From Prauserella cavernicola (GTDB taxonomy: Bacteria > Actinomycetota > Actinomycetes > Mycobacteriales > Pseudonocardiaceae), in the NCBI RefSeq assembly GCF_016595675.1, contig NZ_JAENJH010000014.1, positions 22,018-86,017 on the forward strand: a stretch of 64,000 bases of DNA, in the 5' to 3' direction. Position 1 is the first letter of the stretch, and each line of letters begins with the position of its first letter. Positions 1 through 8,289 of the stretch are shown here, in pieces. The notes under the pieces are model-generated. The model worked only from the letters and a program-made list of their open reading frames with translations. It was not told the origin of the DNA and did no database searches. The position numbers and the translations under genes were made by a program.

Positions 1-1
1 T

Positions 2-877
2 CAGATGCCCGTCCACGGTGCCGACATGGCCGGCGTGCTGCGTCGCGCGGACGCCCCGGGCGAGCGCCGCACCCAGCACTTCGAGATGTTCGGCCACCGG
101 GCGATCTGGCACGAGGGCTGGAAGGCCGTCGCCCGCCACACGCGCGGGGCGCCGTACGAGGACGACGTCTGGGAGCTCTATGACACCGCCGCCGATCCCA
201 CCGAGCTCCACGACCTGGCGGGCCGGCATCCCGAACGCGTCGCGGAGCTGGAGCGGGTGTTCTGGCAGCAGGCCGAGCGGTACGAGGTCCTACCGCTCGA
301 CGACCAACGCTTCGCCGTGCGCGCCAAGGTTCCGCACGCGGGCTCACCGCGGATGCGCCGTCGGTTCGTCTACCACGCCGGGATGAGCCACGTCCCGGTC
401 ATGGTCGCCCCGCCGACGATGGACGTCAGCCACGACATCACCGCTGTCGTCCGGCACCGGGAGGTCACCGATGACGGTGTGCTGGTCGCGCTCGGCGGGG
501 TGAGCAGCGGCTACGTCCTGTACCTCCAGTCGGGTCACCTCCTGTACGAGTACAACCACGTCGGCACCCGATACGAGCTGCGTTCCGACCGGCCGGTGCC
601 GGCCGGGCCCAGTGAGCTGGGGTTCCGTTTCCGGCGGACCGGACCGCGCGAGGGGGTCGGCCAGCTGCTGATCGACGGCGCGGTCCGCGACGAGCTGCCG
701 TTCCCGGCGGTGCTGCCCGACTTCCTCGGTTTCGAAGGGCTCGACGTCGGCAAGGACGCCGGGTCACCGGTGAGCACCCGCTACCAGGGCCCGTTCCCCT
801 TCACCGGCGACCTGGCACGGATCGTGTTCGACCTGCCGGAAGGACCGCCCGGAGTGCTGCCCGAGCGCCTCGACTAG
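2..877 (+). CDS. arylsulfatase (sulfatase family), C-terminal part
   Basis: The reading frame is open to the left edge, so the first ATG at 5 is internal and the gene starts outside the window. The visible 290 residues match the end of bacterial arylsulfatases: a segment around residues 50-80 with the LYDTAADPTELHDLA pattern that closes the catalytic domain of many sulfatases, then the C-terminal beta-rich domain of arylsulfatase A-like enzymes. The formylglycine site (CxPxR) and most metal ligands lie upstream and cannot be checked. The family hydrolyses sulfate esters; the substrate cannot be inferred. The next gene, a GntR regulator, is 89 bp downstream on the same strand. Confidence 0.82.
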   Translation, partial: QMPVHGADMAGVLRRADAPGERRTQHFEMFGHRAIWHEGWKAVARHTRGAPYEDDVWELYDTAADPTELHDLAGRHPERVAELERVFWQQAERYEVLPLDDQRFAVRAKVPHAGSPRMRRRFVYHAGMSHVPVMVAPPTMDVSHDITAVVRHREVTDDGVLVALGGVSSGYVLYLQSGHLLYEYNHVGTRYELRSDRPVPAGPSELGFRFRRTGPREGVGQLLIDGAVRDELPFPAVLPDFLGFEGLDVGKDAGSPVSTRYQGPFPFTGDLARIVFDLPEGPPGVLPERLD

Positions 878-966
878 TCACCGGGACCAGGAGCCGACTG
901 GTAAAATCGCAGCTCGGTCACGCCGCCACCCTGGGTCCAACGGCGCCGTCGCCGCCGGGGAAGCAT

Positions 967-1734
967 GTGAGCATGGAGGACAGGGTCGTGGAGTTCTCCG
1001 AGGTCACCAAGCGCAGCGCCTACGAGTCGATCGTCGCGCAGATCGAGCAGGCGATCGATGAGCGCAAGTTCCAGGTGGGCGACCGCCTGCCGAGCGAGCG
1101 GCGGCTGATGGAGCAGTTCGGGGTCAGCCGCCCCACGGTGCGCGAAGCGATGCGCGTTCTCCAGGCCACCGGCGTGCTGTCCTCGGGTGCCGGGGATCCG
1201 CGAGGCCCCCAGGTACTCGGCTACTCCCCCGTGGTCCTTCGCAAGTCACTCGGCCGGCTGGCGCGGACCGGCTCGACCTCACGGGTCGAGCTCCTGCAGT
1301 TCCGGCTCTCCCTCGAGTCCACCGGTTGCCTGCTCGCCGCGCACAACCGCACCGACCAGGATCTCGCCGACATGCGGACGGCGCGCACAGCGATCCTCGG
1401 CATCGCCCAGCCAGGTTCCGAGGCGGGCCGCATCATCGAGGCGTACCAGGCGACGATCCGGCGCGCCTCCGGCAATCAGCTGATCGAGATCACCGGTGCA
1501 GTCCTCGCCGGGGTGATCGGCGAACTCGTCGACCAGCGACTCGAGTCAGCGCCCCAGGATCGTGCCGAGCGGATCCGGGTGGCCGACCATTACGCGGGGC
1601 AGGTCCTCCAGGCCATCGAGGTGAAAGACGGAGCCCGGGCCGCCCACGCGGTGAGGACCGGCATCGTGGCGTACTACGACGACGACCTCAGCGCCGAGGA
1701 ACGCGCTGCGATCGCGCCGGTGCTCACGGCGTAG
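967..1734 (+). CDS. GntR/FadR-family (FCD) transcriptional regulator
   Basis: 255 aa. Residues 15-75 form a GntR winged helix-turn-helix, with the typical GDRLPSERRLMEQFGVSRPTVREAMRVL stretch in several short blocks (PSER, SRPTVREA). Residues 95-240 form an all-helical FCD-type effector domain. The GTG at 967 lies 5 bp after a GGGGA ribosome site; an ATG at 973 is an alternative. It sits just upstream of the aminotransferase and methylmalonate-semialdehyde dehydrogenase genes and probably controls them in response to an acidic metabolite, which is an inference. An inverted repeat at 1780-1817 between it and the aminotransferase is a candidate operator. Confidence 0.88.
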   Translation: MSMEDRVVEFSEVTKRSAYESIVAQIEQAIDERKFQVGDRLPSERRLMEQFGVSRPTVREAMRVLQATGVLSSGAGDPRGPQVLGYSPVVLRKSLGRLARTGSTSRVELLQFRLSLESTGCLLAAHNRTDQDLADMRTARTAILGIAQPGSEAGRIIEAYQATIRRASGNQLIEITGAVLAGVIGELVDQRLESAPQDRAERIRVADHYAGQVLQAIEVKDGARAAHAVRTGIVAYYDDDLSAEERAAIAPVLTA

Positions 1735-1779
1735 CCGAGCAGGCTCGGGGTCTGGACAGCGACACTGCCGACCCTTCGA

Positions 1780-1817
1780 CACTGTGTTCAGAGGTCGGCA
1801 CACCGCCCGACACAGTG
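1780..1817. promoter_or_regulatory. inverted repeat, candidate GntR operator
   Basis: CACTGTGT at 1780-1787 and its exact complement ACACAGTG at 1810-1817 are separated by 22 bp in the 191-bp gap between the GntR gene and the aminotransferase gene. A third GACACTG copy occurs at 1761. The position suggests control of the aminotransferase operon; the assignment is inferred from position only. Confidence 0.35.
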
Positions 1818-1925
1818 CCGGTCCCGGGTGTGCGCCCGCCCACCGCATGATCGTCGCAAGTGACGAGCCTTCCCGCCGAAGCCCGTTGAGGCACTCGGCT
1901 GACCACACTCACCCGAGGTGACGAG

Positions 1926-3317
1926 ATGACGACCACCGAGCAGTCCGTCGCGAGCACGCCGAGCCCGGCCGCGGACAGCGCCGCACGCAACCTGTGGATG
2001 CACTTCGCGCGGATGGGCGACCACCCGGCCCGCCCGGTGCCGGTGATCACCCGCGGCGAGGGCGCCTACATCTACGACGACCGCGACCGCCGCATCCTCG
2101 ACGGCCTCTCCGGCCTGTTCGTGGTCCAGGCCGGCCACGGGCGGCGCGAACTGGCCGACGCCGCGGCGACGCAGGCCGAGACACTCTCGTACTTCCCCGT
2201 CTGGGGGTTCGCCACACCGCCGGCGGCCGAGCTCGCCGAGCGGCTCGCCGACCTCGCCCCCGGCGACCTGAACCGGGTCTTCTTCACCACCGGCGGCGGC
2301 GAGGCCGTCGAATCGGCGTGGAAGGTGGCCAAGCAGTACTTCAAACTGCGCGGAGAACCGGCCAAGCACAAGGTGATCAGCCGGGCCGTCGCCTACCACG
2401 GCACGCCACAGGGCGCGCTCGCGATCACCGGCGTGCCGAAGATGAAGAAGGACTTCGAGCCGCTGACGCCGGGCGCGTTCCGTGCGGCGAACACCAACGC
2501 CTACCGCAACCCGCAGTTCGACGGCGATCCGGAAGGGTTCGGCCGCTGGGCGGCGGACCGCATCGAGGAGGCCATCCTGTTCGAGGGCCCCGAGACGGTG
2601 GCCGCGGTGTTCCTCGAGCCCGTGCAGAACTCAGGCGGTTGCCTCACTCCGCCCCCCGGCTACCTCGCCCGAGTCCGGGAGATCTGCGATCGGCACGACG
2701 TTCTGCTCGTGTCCGATGAGGTCATCTGCGCCTTCGGCCGGCACGGCCACACGTTCGCCTGCACCAAGTTCGGCTTCGTGCCCGACATCATCACCTGCGC
2801 CAAGGGCATGACCTCGGGCTACAGCCCCATCGGCGCGATGATCGCGAGCGAGCGCGTGATGGAGCCGTTCCTCGCCGACAAGGTCTCCTTCGCCCACGGC
2901 TACACCTTCGGCGGGCACCCGGTGTCCGCCGCGGTGGCGTTGGCGAACCTCGACCTGATCGAGCGGGAACGGCTCAACCAGCGGGTCCTCGACAACGAGC
3001 AGGCGCTCGGCGACACGTTGCGGAAGCTGCTCGACCTTCCGATCGTCGGTGATGTTCGCGGCGACGGGTACTTCTGGGCGATCGAACTGGTGAAGGACAA
3101 GTCCACCAGGGAGACCTTCGACGCCGCGGAGCGGGAACGCCTCGTCCGGGGCTTCCTGCCGGCCGCACTGTTCGGCAATGGGCTCTACTGCCGCCCGGAC
3201 GACCGCGGCGACGTGGTGATCCAGCTCGCGCCGCCGCTGATCTGCGGCCCGGCCGAGTTCGCCGAAATGGAGCAGATCCTGCGCCAGACGCTCACCGACG
3301 CCGCCGGCGTTCTCTGA
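1926..3317 (+). CDS. class III (omega-amino acid) aminotransferase
   Basis: 463 aa, normal length for PLP-dependent class III aminotransferases. A glycine-rich TTGGGEAVE motif (about residue 121) binds the cofactor phosphate, the VSDEVICAFGR block (about 264) holds the Asp that contacts the pyridine nitrogen, and the Schiff-base lysine is Lys293 in the CAKGMTSGY motif. The sequence is closest in feel to beta-alanine/taurine:pyruvate aminotransferases. With the methylmalonate-semialdehyde dehydrogenase 22 bp downstream it could convert beta-alanine or 3-aminoisobutyrate to the semialdehyde and then to acyl-CoA. Exact substrate specificity cannot be read from sequence. GTGACGAG just before the ATG gives a weak ribosome site. 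Confidence 0.9.
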   Translation: MTTTEQSVASTPSPAADSAARNLWMHFARMGDHPARPVPVITRGEGAYIYDDRDRRILDGLSGLFVVQAGHGRRELADAAATQAETLSYFPVWGFATPPAAELAERLADLAPGDLNRVFFTTGGGEAVESAWKVAKQYFKLRGEPAKHKVISRAVAYHGTPQGALAITGVPKMKKDFEPLTPGAFRAANTNAYRNPQFDGDPEGFGRWAADRIEEAILFEGPETVAAVFLEPVQNSGGCLTPPPGYLARVREICDRHDVLLVSDEVICAFGRHGHTFACTKFGFVPDIITCAKGMTSGYSPIGAMIASERVMEPFLADKVSFAHGYTFGGHPVSAAVALANLDLIERERLNQRVLDNEQALGDTLRKLLDLPIVGDVRGDGYFWAIELVKDKSTRETFDAAERERLVRGFLPAALFGNGLYCRPDDRGDVVIQLAPPLICGPAEFAEMEQILRQTLTDAAGVL

Positions 3318-3339
3318 ATCTGCTCACCTAGGAGAGTCG

Positions 3340-4902
3340 ATGATCACCTTGTACCACTGGGCCGACGGCCAGAAGGTCGACGGCAAGTCCGGCCGGTTCT
3401 CGGACGTCACCAACCCGGCGACCGGTGAGGTCACCGCGTCGCTACCGCTCGCCTCGTCCGAGGAAGCCGACGAGGTGATCGCGGCGGCCGCGGCCGCGTT
3501 CCCGGCGTGGCGGGACACCTCGCTGGCCAGCCGGTCGCAGATCCTGTTCCGGTTTCGCGAGCTGCTCAACGCGCGCTCGGCCGAACTGGCCGCCATCATC
3601 ACCTCCGAACACGGCAAGGTCCTCTCCGACGCCGCCGGTGAGGTCGCCCGTGGCCAGGAGGTCGTGGAGTTCGCGTGTGGCGCGCCGCATCTGTTGAAGG
3701 GGTCGTCGACGGAGAACGCGTCGACGAACGTGGATGTGGCCTCGATCCGGCAGCCGCTGGGCGTCGTCGGGATCATCTCCCCGTTTAACTTCCCTGCCAT
3801 GGTGCCGATGTGGTTCTTCCCGATCGCGATCGCCGCGGGAAACACCGTGGTGCTCAAACCGTCGGAGAAGGTTCCGACCGCCGCGTTGTGGATCGCCGAG
3901 TTGTGGAAGGAGGCGGGTCTGCCCGACGGCGTGTTCAACGTCCTCAACGGTGACAAGACCGCCGTCGACGCCCTGCTGAGTTCGTCCGACGTAAAAACGA
4001 TCAGCTTTGTCGGATCGACCCCGATCGCCCGCTACGTCTACGAGACCGGCACCGCGCACGGAAAAAGGGTGCAGGCCCTGGGCGGTGCGAAGAACCACAT
4101 GGTGGTGCTGCCCGACGCCGACCTGGACCTGGCGGCCGACCAAGCGATCAACGCGGGCTTCGGCTCGGCCGGTGAGCGATGCATGGCGATCTCGGCACTG
4201 GTGGCCGTGGGCGATATCGCGGACACTCTCGTCTCGAAGATCAAGGACCGCGCGGTCGCACTGCGCACCGGGGACGGAACTCGCGGGTGTGACATGGGGC
4301 CGCTGGTGACGTCCGTTGCGCAGCAGCGTGTTTCGGCCTACATCGACGCGGGCGAGTCGGCGGGCGCCACGCTGGTGGTCGACGGGCGTCAGGGATCGTT
4401 CGACGCCACCGGGTCCGGGTTCTTCGTGGGCCCGACTCTGTTCGACCACGTCGAGACCGGCATGTCGATCTACACGGACGAGATCTTCGGACCGGTGCTC
4501 TCGGTGGTCCGCGTGGACAGCTACGAGGACGCCGTCGAGCTGATCAACGCGAACCCGTACGGCAACGGGACCGCGATCTTCACCAACGACGGTGGTGCGG
4601 CGCGCAGGTTCCAGAACGAGGTCCAGGTCGGGATGATCGGCATCAACGTGCCGGTGCCCGTCCCGATGGCCTACTACTCCTTCGGGGGCTGGAAGAACTC
4701 ACTGTTCGGCGACACCCACGCCCACGGCACCGAGGGATTCCACTTCTTCACCCACGGCAAGGTCGTGACCTCCCGCTGGCCCGCCCCATCGCACGGCGGC
4801 ATCAACCTGAACTTCCCGCAGAACACCGTACCGGGCACCACCGCGATCACCAGGTCCGTGACGAAGCCGCGGTGGCAGAGTCACCAGGCGAACGCCGAGT
4901 AG
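3340..4902 (+). CDS. mmsA: CoA-acylating methylmalonate-semialdehyde dehydrogenase
   Basis: 520 aa, cytosolic. An aldehyde dehydrogenase fold with the MMSDH-type signatures PFNFPAMVPMWFFP (about residue 147), the FVGSTPIARYVYE coenzyme-binding block and the catalytic cysteine Cys281 in GERCMAIS. The family converts methylmalonate or malonate semialdehyde plus CoA and NAD to propionyl- or acetyl-CoA, CO2 and NADH. An AGGAGAG ribosome site precedes the ATG. It is the last gene of the unit with the aminotransferase and is followed by a strong hairpin. The product of the preceding aminotransferase is the likely substrate. Confidence 0.92.
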   Translation: MITLYHWADGQKVDGKSGRFSDVTNPATGEVTASLPLASSEEADEVIAAAAAAFPAWRDTSLASRSQILFRFRELLNARSAELAAIITSEHGKVLSDAAGEVARGQEVVEFACGAPHLLKGSSTENASTNVDVASIRQPLGVVGIISPFNFPAMVPMWFFPIAIAAGNTVVLKPSEKVPTAALWIAELWKEAGLPDGVFNVLNGDKTAVDALLSSSDVKTISFVGSTPIARYVYETGTAHGKRVQALGGAKNHMVVLPDADLDLAADQAINAGFGSAGERCMAISALVAVGDIADTLVSKIKDRAVALRTGDGTRGCDMGPLVTSVAQQRVSAYIDAGESAGATLVVDGRQGSFDATGSGFFVGPTLFDHVETGMSIYTDEIFGPVLSVVRVDSYEDAVELINANPYGNGTAIFTNDGGAARRFQNEVQVGMIGINVPVPVPMAYYSFGGWKNSLFGDTHAHGTEGFHFFTHGKVVTSRWPAPSHGGINLNFPQNTVPGTTAITRSVTKPRWQSHQANAE

Positions 4903-4929
4903 GACAGGGTCACCGTCGAGTCAGAGCCA

Positions 4930-4959
4930 GGTTCGCGGCGACGCACGTCGCCGCGAACC
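4930..4959. terminator. bidirectional hairpin terminator
   Basis: A perfect 14-bp inverted repeat (4930-4943 and 4946-4959; arm GGTTCGCGGCGACG) has only 2 bases between arms, so it folds into a very stable GC-rich hairpin. It lies between two converging genes, mmsA (ends 4902) and the CoA transferase (ends 4990), and can terminate both. There is no long T tract, as is common in actinomycetes. Confidence 0.8.
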
Positions 4960-4989
4960 CTCTCCCGCCGGCGCGAAGGGCCGGTCCGC

Positions 4990-6204
4990 TCAGTCCGAAC
5001 CGGCCGGACAGGTGATCACACCCCGCTCCCTGAGCTCGGCGACCCGGTCGGGCCGGACACCGAGCTCCTCCAGGACTTCGAGCGTGTGCTCGCCGAGTTC
5101 CGGCGGCGGCAGCCCGCGGTCGCCGCGCGCGCCGTCGACGGTGATCGGCGTGTCCACGAGCCGCAACCCGTCGATCGGTGAACCGGGGACGGCGCGCAGC
5201 AGATCCAGCGCGGCGAGCTGGGAATCCGTGGCCAGGTCGGCGATCGAGCGCACCCGGCTGCAGGGAATGCTCCTGGCCTGCAGGCGTTTCTCCCATTCCC
5301 CTGCCGGACGTCGCCGCAGCGCCGGAGCGAGCAGCCCGCACAGCTCGAAACGGTGGGCGACGCGGTCGGGGTTGGTGGTGAACCGCGGATCCGTGACGAG
5401 CTCGGGCAGCCCGAGCTCACCGGCGAGCCTGCGGAAGAGCTCGTCGTTGGGCGCGGCGAGCATGAGCCGGTGGTCCGCGGTGTCGAAGACCTCGTAGGGC
5501 GAGATGAACGGGGTCGCGGTTCCCTGGCGGCGCGGGGCGACTCCGGTGCCGAGGTAGCCGGCCAGGTGGTAGGACAGCCACCACGTGGCGGTCTCGAAGA
5601 GACTGCTCCGCACGTGAGCGCCCCGCCCGGTCCGCTCCCGGTCGGCGAGTGCGGCCTGGATGCCGACCACGCTCCAGATCGCGGCCCCGAGGTCGATCGC
5701 GCCGATGCCGAGGCGCACCGGGTCCGCGTCCGGATCGCCGGTGAGATCCATGATTCCGGTGTCCGCCTGCAGGATCGGGTCGTAGCCGGGCAGCTCGCTC
5801 TTGGGCCCCCGGTCGCCGTAGGCACTGATGGAACAGTAGACCAGGCGTGGATTCGTCTCGGCGAGTTCCTCGTAGCCGAGGCCGCGGCGGGACAGCGCTC
5901 CTGGCTTGAAGCTCTCCACGACCACGTCGGCGGAGGCGGCGAGGGCACGCACGATCTCCCGGCCACCCGGGTCGTCGAGGTTCACGGCGACGCTTCGCTT
6001 GTTCCTGTTCGCCGCCAGGTAGGTGGCGCTGCGACCGTCCCACTCCGGTGGACGCCACCTCCTGGTGTCGTCGCCACCGGCGGGGTGCTCGATCTTCGTG
6101 ACCTCGGCGCCGAGGTCCCCCAGGGTCATGGTGCAGAAGGGACCGGCGAGGTTGCGGGTGAGGTCCAGTACGCGTATTCCGCGCAGCGTCGTCGCCAGAC
6201 TCAT
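4990..6204 (-). CDS. CaiB/BaiF-family (type III) CoA transferase
   Basis: 404 aa. The protein opens with the GIRVLDLTRNLAGPFCTMTLGDLGAEV family signature, then KIEHPAGGDD and the NRNKRSVAVNL segment, all typical of family III CoA transferases, which move CoA between two carboxylic acids through an aspartyl-CoA intermediate. The frame is open further upstream, but an AGGAGG ribosome site 7 bp before the ATG at 6204 fixes this start and the upstream extension has no family similarity. It is transcribed divergently from an IclR regulator and is probably under its control. The acid activated is unknown. Confidence 0.9.
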   Translation of the reverse strand: MSLATTLRGIRVLDLTRNLAGPFCTMTLGDLGAEVTKIEHPAGGDDTRRWRPPEWDGRSATYLAANRNKRSVAVNLDDPGGREIVRALAASADVVVESFKPGALSRRGLGYEELAETNPRLVYCSISAYGDRGPKSELPGYDPILQADTGIMDLTGDPDADPVRLGIGAIDLGAAIWSVVGIQAALADRERTGRGAHVRSSLFETATWWLSYHLAGYLGTGVAPRRQGTATPFISPYEVFDTADHRLMLAAPNDELFRRLAGELGLPELVTDPRFTTNPDRVAHRFELCGLLAPALRRRPAGEWEKRLQARSIPCSRVRSIADLATDSQLAALDLLRAVPGSPIDGLRLVDTPITVDGARGDRGLPPPELGEHTLEVLEELGVRPDRVAELRERGVITCPAGSD

Positions 6205-6232
6205 CGCCAATCCTCCTCTTGTGAGGAACATT

Positions 6233-6251
6233 TGTACGCTGTTACGGTACA
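6233..6251. promoter_or_regulatory. candidate IclR operator in divergent promoter
   Basis: TGTAC and its complement GTACA are spaced by 9 bp in the 72-bp gap between the CoA transferase (start 6204) and the IclR gene (start 6277). The location in a shared divergent promoter is where an autoregulating IclR protein would bind. Evidence is position and symmetry only. Confidence 0.35.
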
Positions 6252-6276
6252 CCAATTCAGCGGTCTGGAGGGTCGC

Positions 6277-7092
6277 ATGACGGAGCGGAGCGCTCGGGCG
6301 GGACAGCGGGAACGCAACCCCATCGCGGCACTGTCCCGAGTGCTCGCAGCGCTCGCCGAGTCCGAACACGACAGTGTGGGTGTCCGGGAACTGGCCAGGA
6401 TTCTCAACTCCGCACCCAGTTCGGTGCATCGCACGCTCGCGGCCGCACAGGAGGTCAGCCTCGTCTCGCCCAACGCGGCCGACCGCTGGGAACTCGGCTG
6501 GGAGCTGCACCGCATCGCCTCGCTGGCCGCCCGCAAGACGCCGTACCGCGCCGCGGCGGCCGACATCCTCGACGACCTCGCGACGAGCACCGGCGAATCG
6601 GCACTGCTCGCCGTCTACGACGCGAAGCGACTGGCCAGGATGTGGGTCGCCACCGCGGCGAGCAAGCACAGCGTCCGCTTCGTTCCCCGGCTCTACGAGT
6701 GGTTGCCCGCGCACGCGGGAGCGGGCGGGCTCGCGATCCTGGCCCACCGCCCCGAAACCGAACTCGACGAACTGCAACGGCGCGGCCTCGGCAGGTTCAC
6801 CGAGACCACGATCACCAGCCGCGCGGAGCTCGACCAGGTACTGGACCAGGTGCGCGCGGACGGGTACCGAATCAGCCGCAACGAGGTCAATCTCGGCGCC
6901 GTCGGGGTCGCCGCGCCGATCACGACGCACACCGGCGTGACGAGCAGTCTCGCGCTGATCGTCCCGCAGCAACGGTTCACCACCGCGATGGAACGCGAGC
7001 TGCCCGCTCGCGTGCTCAACGCGGCCGAGAAGCTCGCGCAACGGCTCGGTGACCCGGTTTTCGGGTTGCCCCACGAAGGAACGGAAAGCTGA
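6277..7092 (+). CDS. IclR-family transcriptional regulator
   Basis: 271 aa. Residues 10-65 form the N-terminal winged helix (AALSRVLAALAE, then VRELARILNSAPSSVHRTL); residues 80-260 form the GAF-like effector domain ending with a conserved ALIVPQQRF-type strand. The start ATG follows GGAGGG at 6268-6273. It is divergent from the CaiB-type CoA transferase and upstream of the C45 amidase unit, and could control either. Ligand unknown. Confidence 0.88.
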   Translation: MTERSARAGQRERNPIAALSRVLAALAESEHDSVGVRELARILNSAPSSVHRTLAAAQEVSLVSPNAADRWELGWELHRIASLAARKTPYRAAAADILDDLATSTGESALLAVYDAKRLARMWVATAASKHSVRFVPRLYEWLPAHAGAGGLAILAHRPETELDELQRRGLGRFTETTITSRAELDQVLDQVRADGYRISRNEVNLGAVGVAAPITTHTGVTSSLALIVPQQRFTTAMERELPARVLNAAEKLAQRLGDPVFGLPHEGTES

Positions 7093-7097
7093 CCGTT

Positions 7098-7112
7098 TGT
7101 CCATAATAGACA
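7098..7112. promoter_or_regulatory. candidate operator upstream of the C45 gene
   Basis: TGTC-CATAATA-GACA, a 4-bp inverted repeat around an AT-rich centre in otherwise GC-rich DNA, 73 bp before the C45 gene. The CATAAT core could also act as a -10 element. Short arms, so low confidence. Confidence 0.25.
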
Positions 7113-7185
7113 GGAGCGGACTGGCGCGCGCGGTGGCCTGACCGTGGCCGCCGTGTCCCGGTCGCGCACACCGAGAGGGAGACCG

Positions 7186-8250
7186 ATGAGCGTTCCCGTA
7201 CTCGATCTCGCGAACGACCCGGCGCTGCGCGGCAGCCAGCAGGGCGAGGCGCTGCGCGCCGACATCGAACACAACATCGCGCTATACCTCGACGTGTTCG
7301 CGAGCCTCGGCCTGGACATCGAGGAGCTCACGGAGCAGGCCCTGTGCTGGCTACCCCACCTGCGGCGCCAGGACGCCGAGTTCAGCGCGGAGGTCGAGGG
7401 CATCGCCGAGGGGGCTGCCCGCCCGCTCGCCGAGGTGGTCATGCTCAACGTCCGCTACGAGCTGATCATCGGCATGCTGGCGCGTCGCGGCCGCGCACCG
7501 GCCGGTGTCGACGGGTGCACGTCATTCGGTCTGCTCGCCCACCGCAGCGACACCGGAACCCCGGTGCTCGGCCAGAACTGGGACTGGATGCCCGGCGCGC
7601 GCACCTACGTCGCGCGGGTACGCAGGACAGGCGGGCCGGACTTCCTCGGCCACGCCGAGGCCGGAACCGGAGCGGCGACCCAGCAGGGAGTCAACGAGCA
7701 CGGCATCGGCGTGGTCATCAACGCGCTCATGGCGGCAGGCGACTCCCGCCACCCCTACCAGCGGCCGTTCCGGCTCCGGGTGCGCGACATCCTCAGCGCG
7801 ACCACGCTCGGCCAGGCGATCAAGGCCGTGTCCGGCAGCAACCGGACGGTGTCGATGAACTTCCTGATCGGCCATCGGCTCGACGAGATCGTCGACATCG
7901 AGGCGGGACCGGACACGGCGGCCTGCCTGCTGCCCGCCGACGGAATCCTCACCCACGCCAACCACTTCGCGCGGCTGGACATCGACAGCAACGCGCTGCG
8001 CGAGTGGCCGAGCACGGTGTATCGCGGCCCTCGGCTGGACCGGCTGTTGCGCCGCCACGCCACGCTCGACCGCAAGCACCTCCACGAATGCCTCGCCGAC
8101 CCGCTGCTCTGTGCCAGGGCCGACCCGGACACCCCCGGGAGCACGGCGACCCTCAACGCCATCCTGATCGACCTCGAACGCAGGTCGGTCGCGGTCACCG
8201 CGGGGCCGCCGGACACCCACGAGTTCGACGAGCACCTCCTCGATCCCTGA
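7186..8250 (+). CDS. C45-family autoproteolytic acyltransferase/amidohydrolase
   Basis: 354 aa. The DGCTSFGLL motif puts the N-terminal nucleophile at Cys111; in this Ntn-hydrolase family (isopenicillin N acyltransferase, peptidase C45) the precursor cleaves itself before this Cys to give two chains. The following PVLGQNWDWMP and the QQGVNEHGIGVVIN block are the usual active-site strands. Such enzymes hydrolyse or transfer N-acyl groups of amino acids, peptides or beta-lactams. The ATG at 7186 follows GAGAGGGAG; the longer frame from 7144 lacks family similarity. It heads the unit of oxidase, cupin, peptide importer and dipeptidase, suggesting a first step of deacylation of an imported amide. 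Confidence 0.87.
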   Translation: MSVPVLDLANDPALRGSQQGEALRADIEHNIALYLDVFASLGLDIEELTEQALCWLPHLRRQDAEFSAEVEGIAEGAARPLAEVVMLNVRYELIIGMLARRGRAPAGVDGCTSFGLLAHRSDTGTPVLGQNWDWMPGARTYVARVRRTGGPDFLGHAEAGTGAATQQGVNEHGIGVVINALMAAGDSRHPYQRPFRLRVRDILSATTLGQAIKAVSGSNRTVSMNFLIGHRLDEIVDIEAGPDTAACLLPADGILTHANHFARLDIDSNALREWPSTVYRGPRLDRLLRRHATLDRKHLHECLADPLLCARADPDTPGSTATLNAILIDLERRSVAVTAGPPDTHEFDEHLLDP

Positions 8251-8289
8251 TCAGCGACTCGCCAGCGCCACCGGAAGGGGAACCACCGC

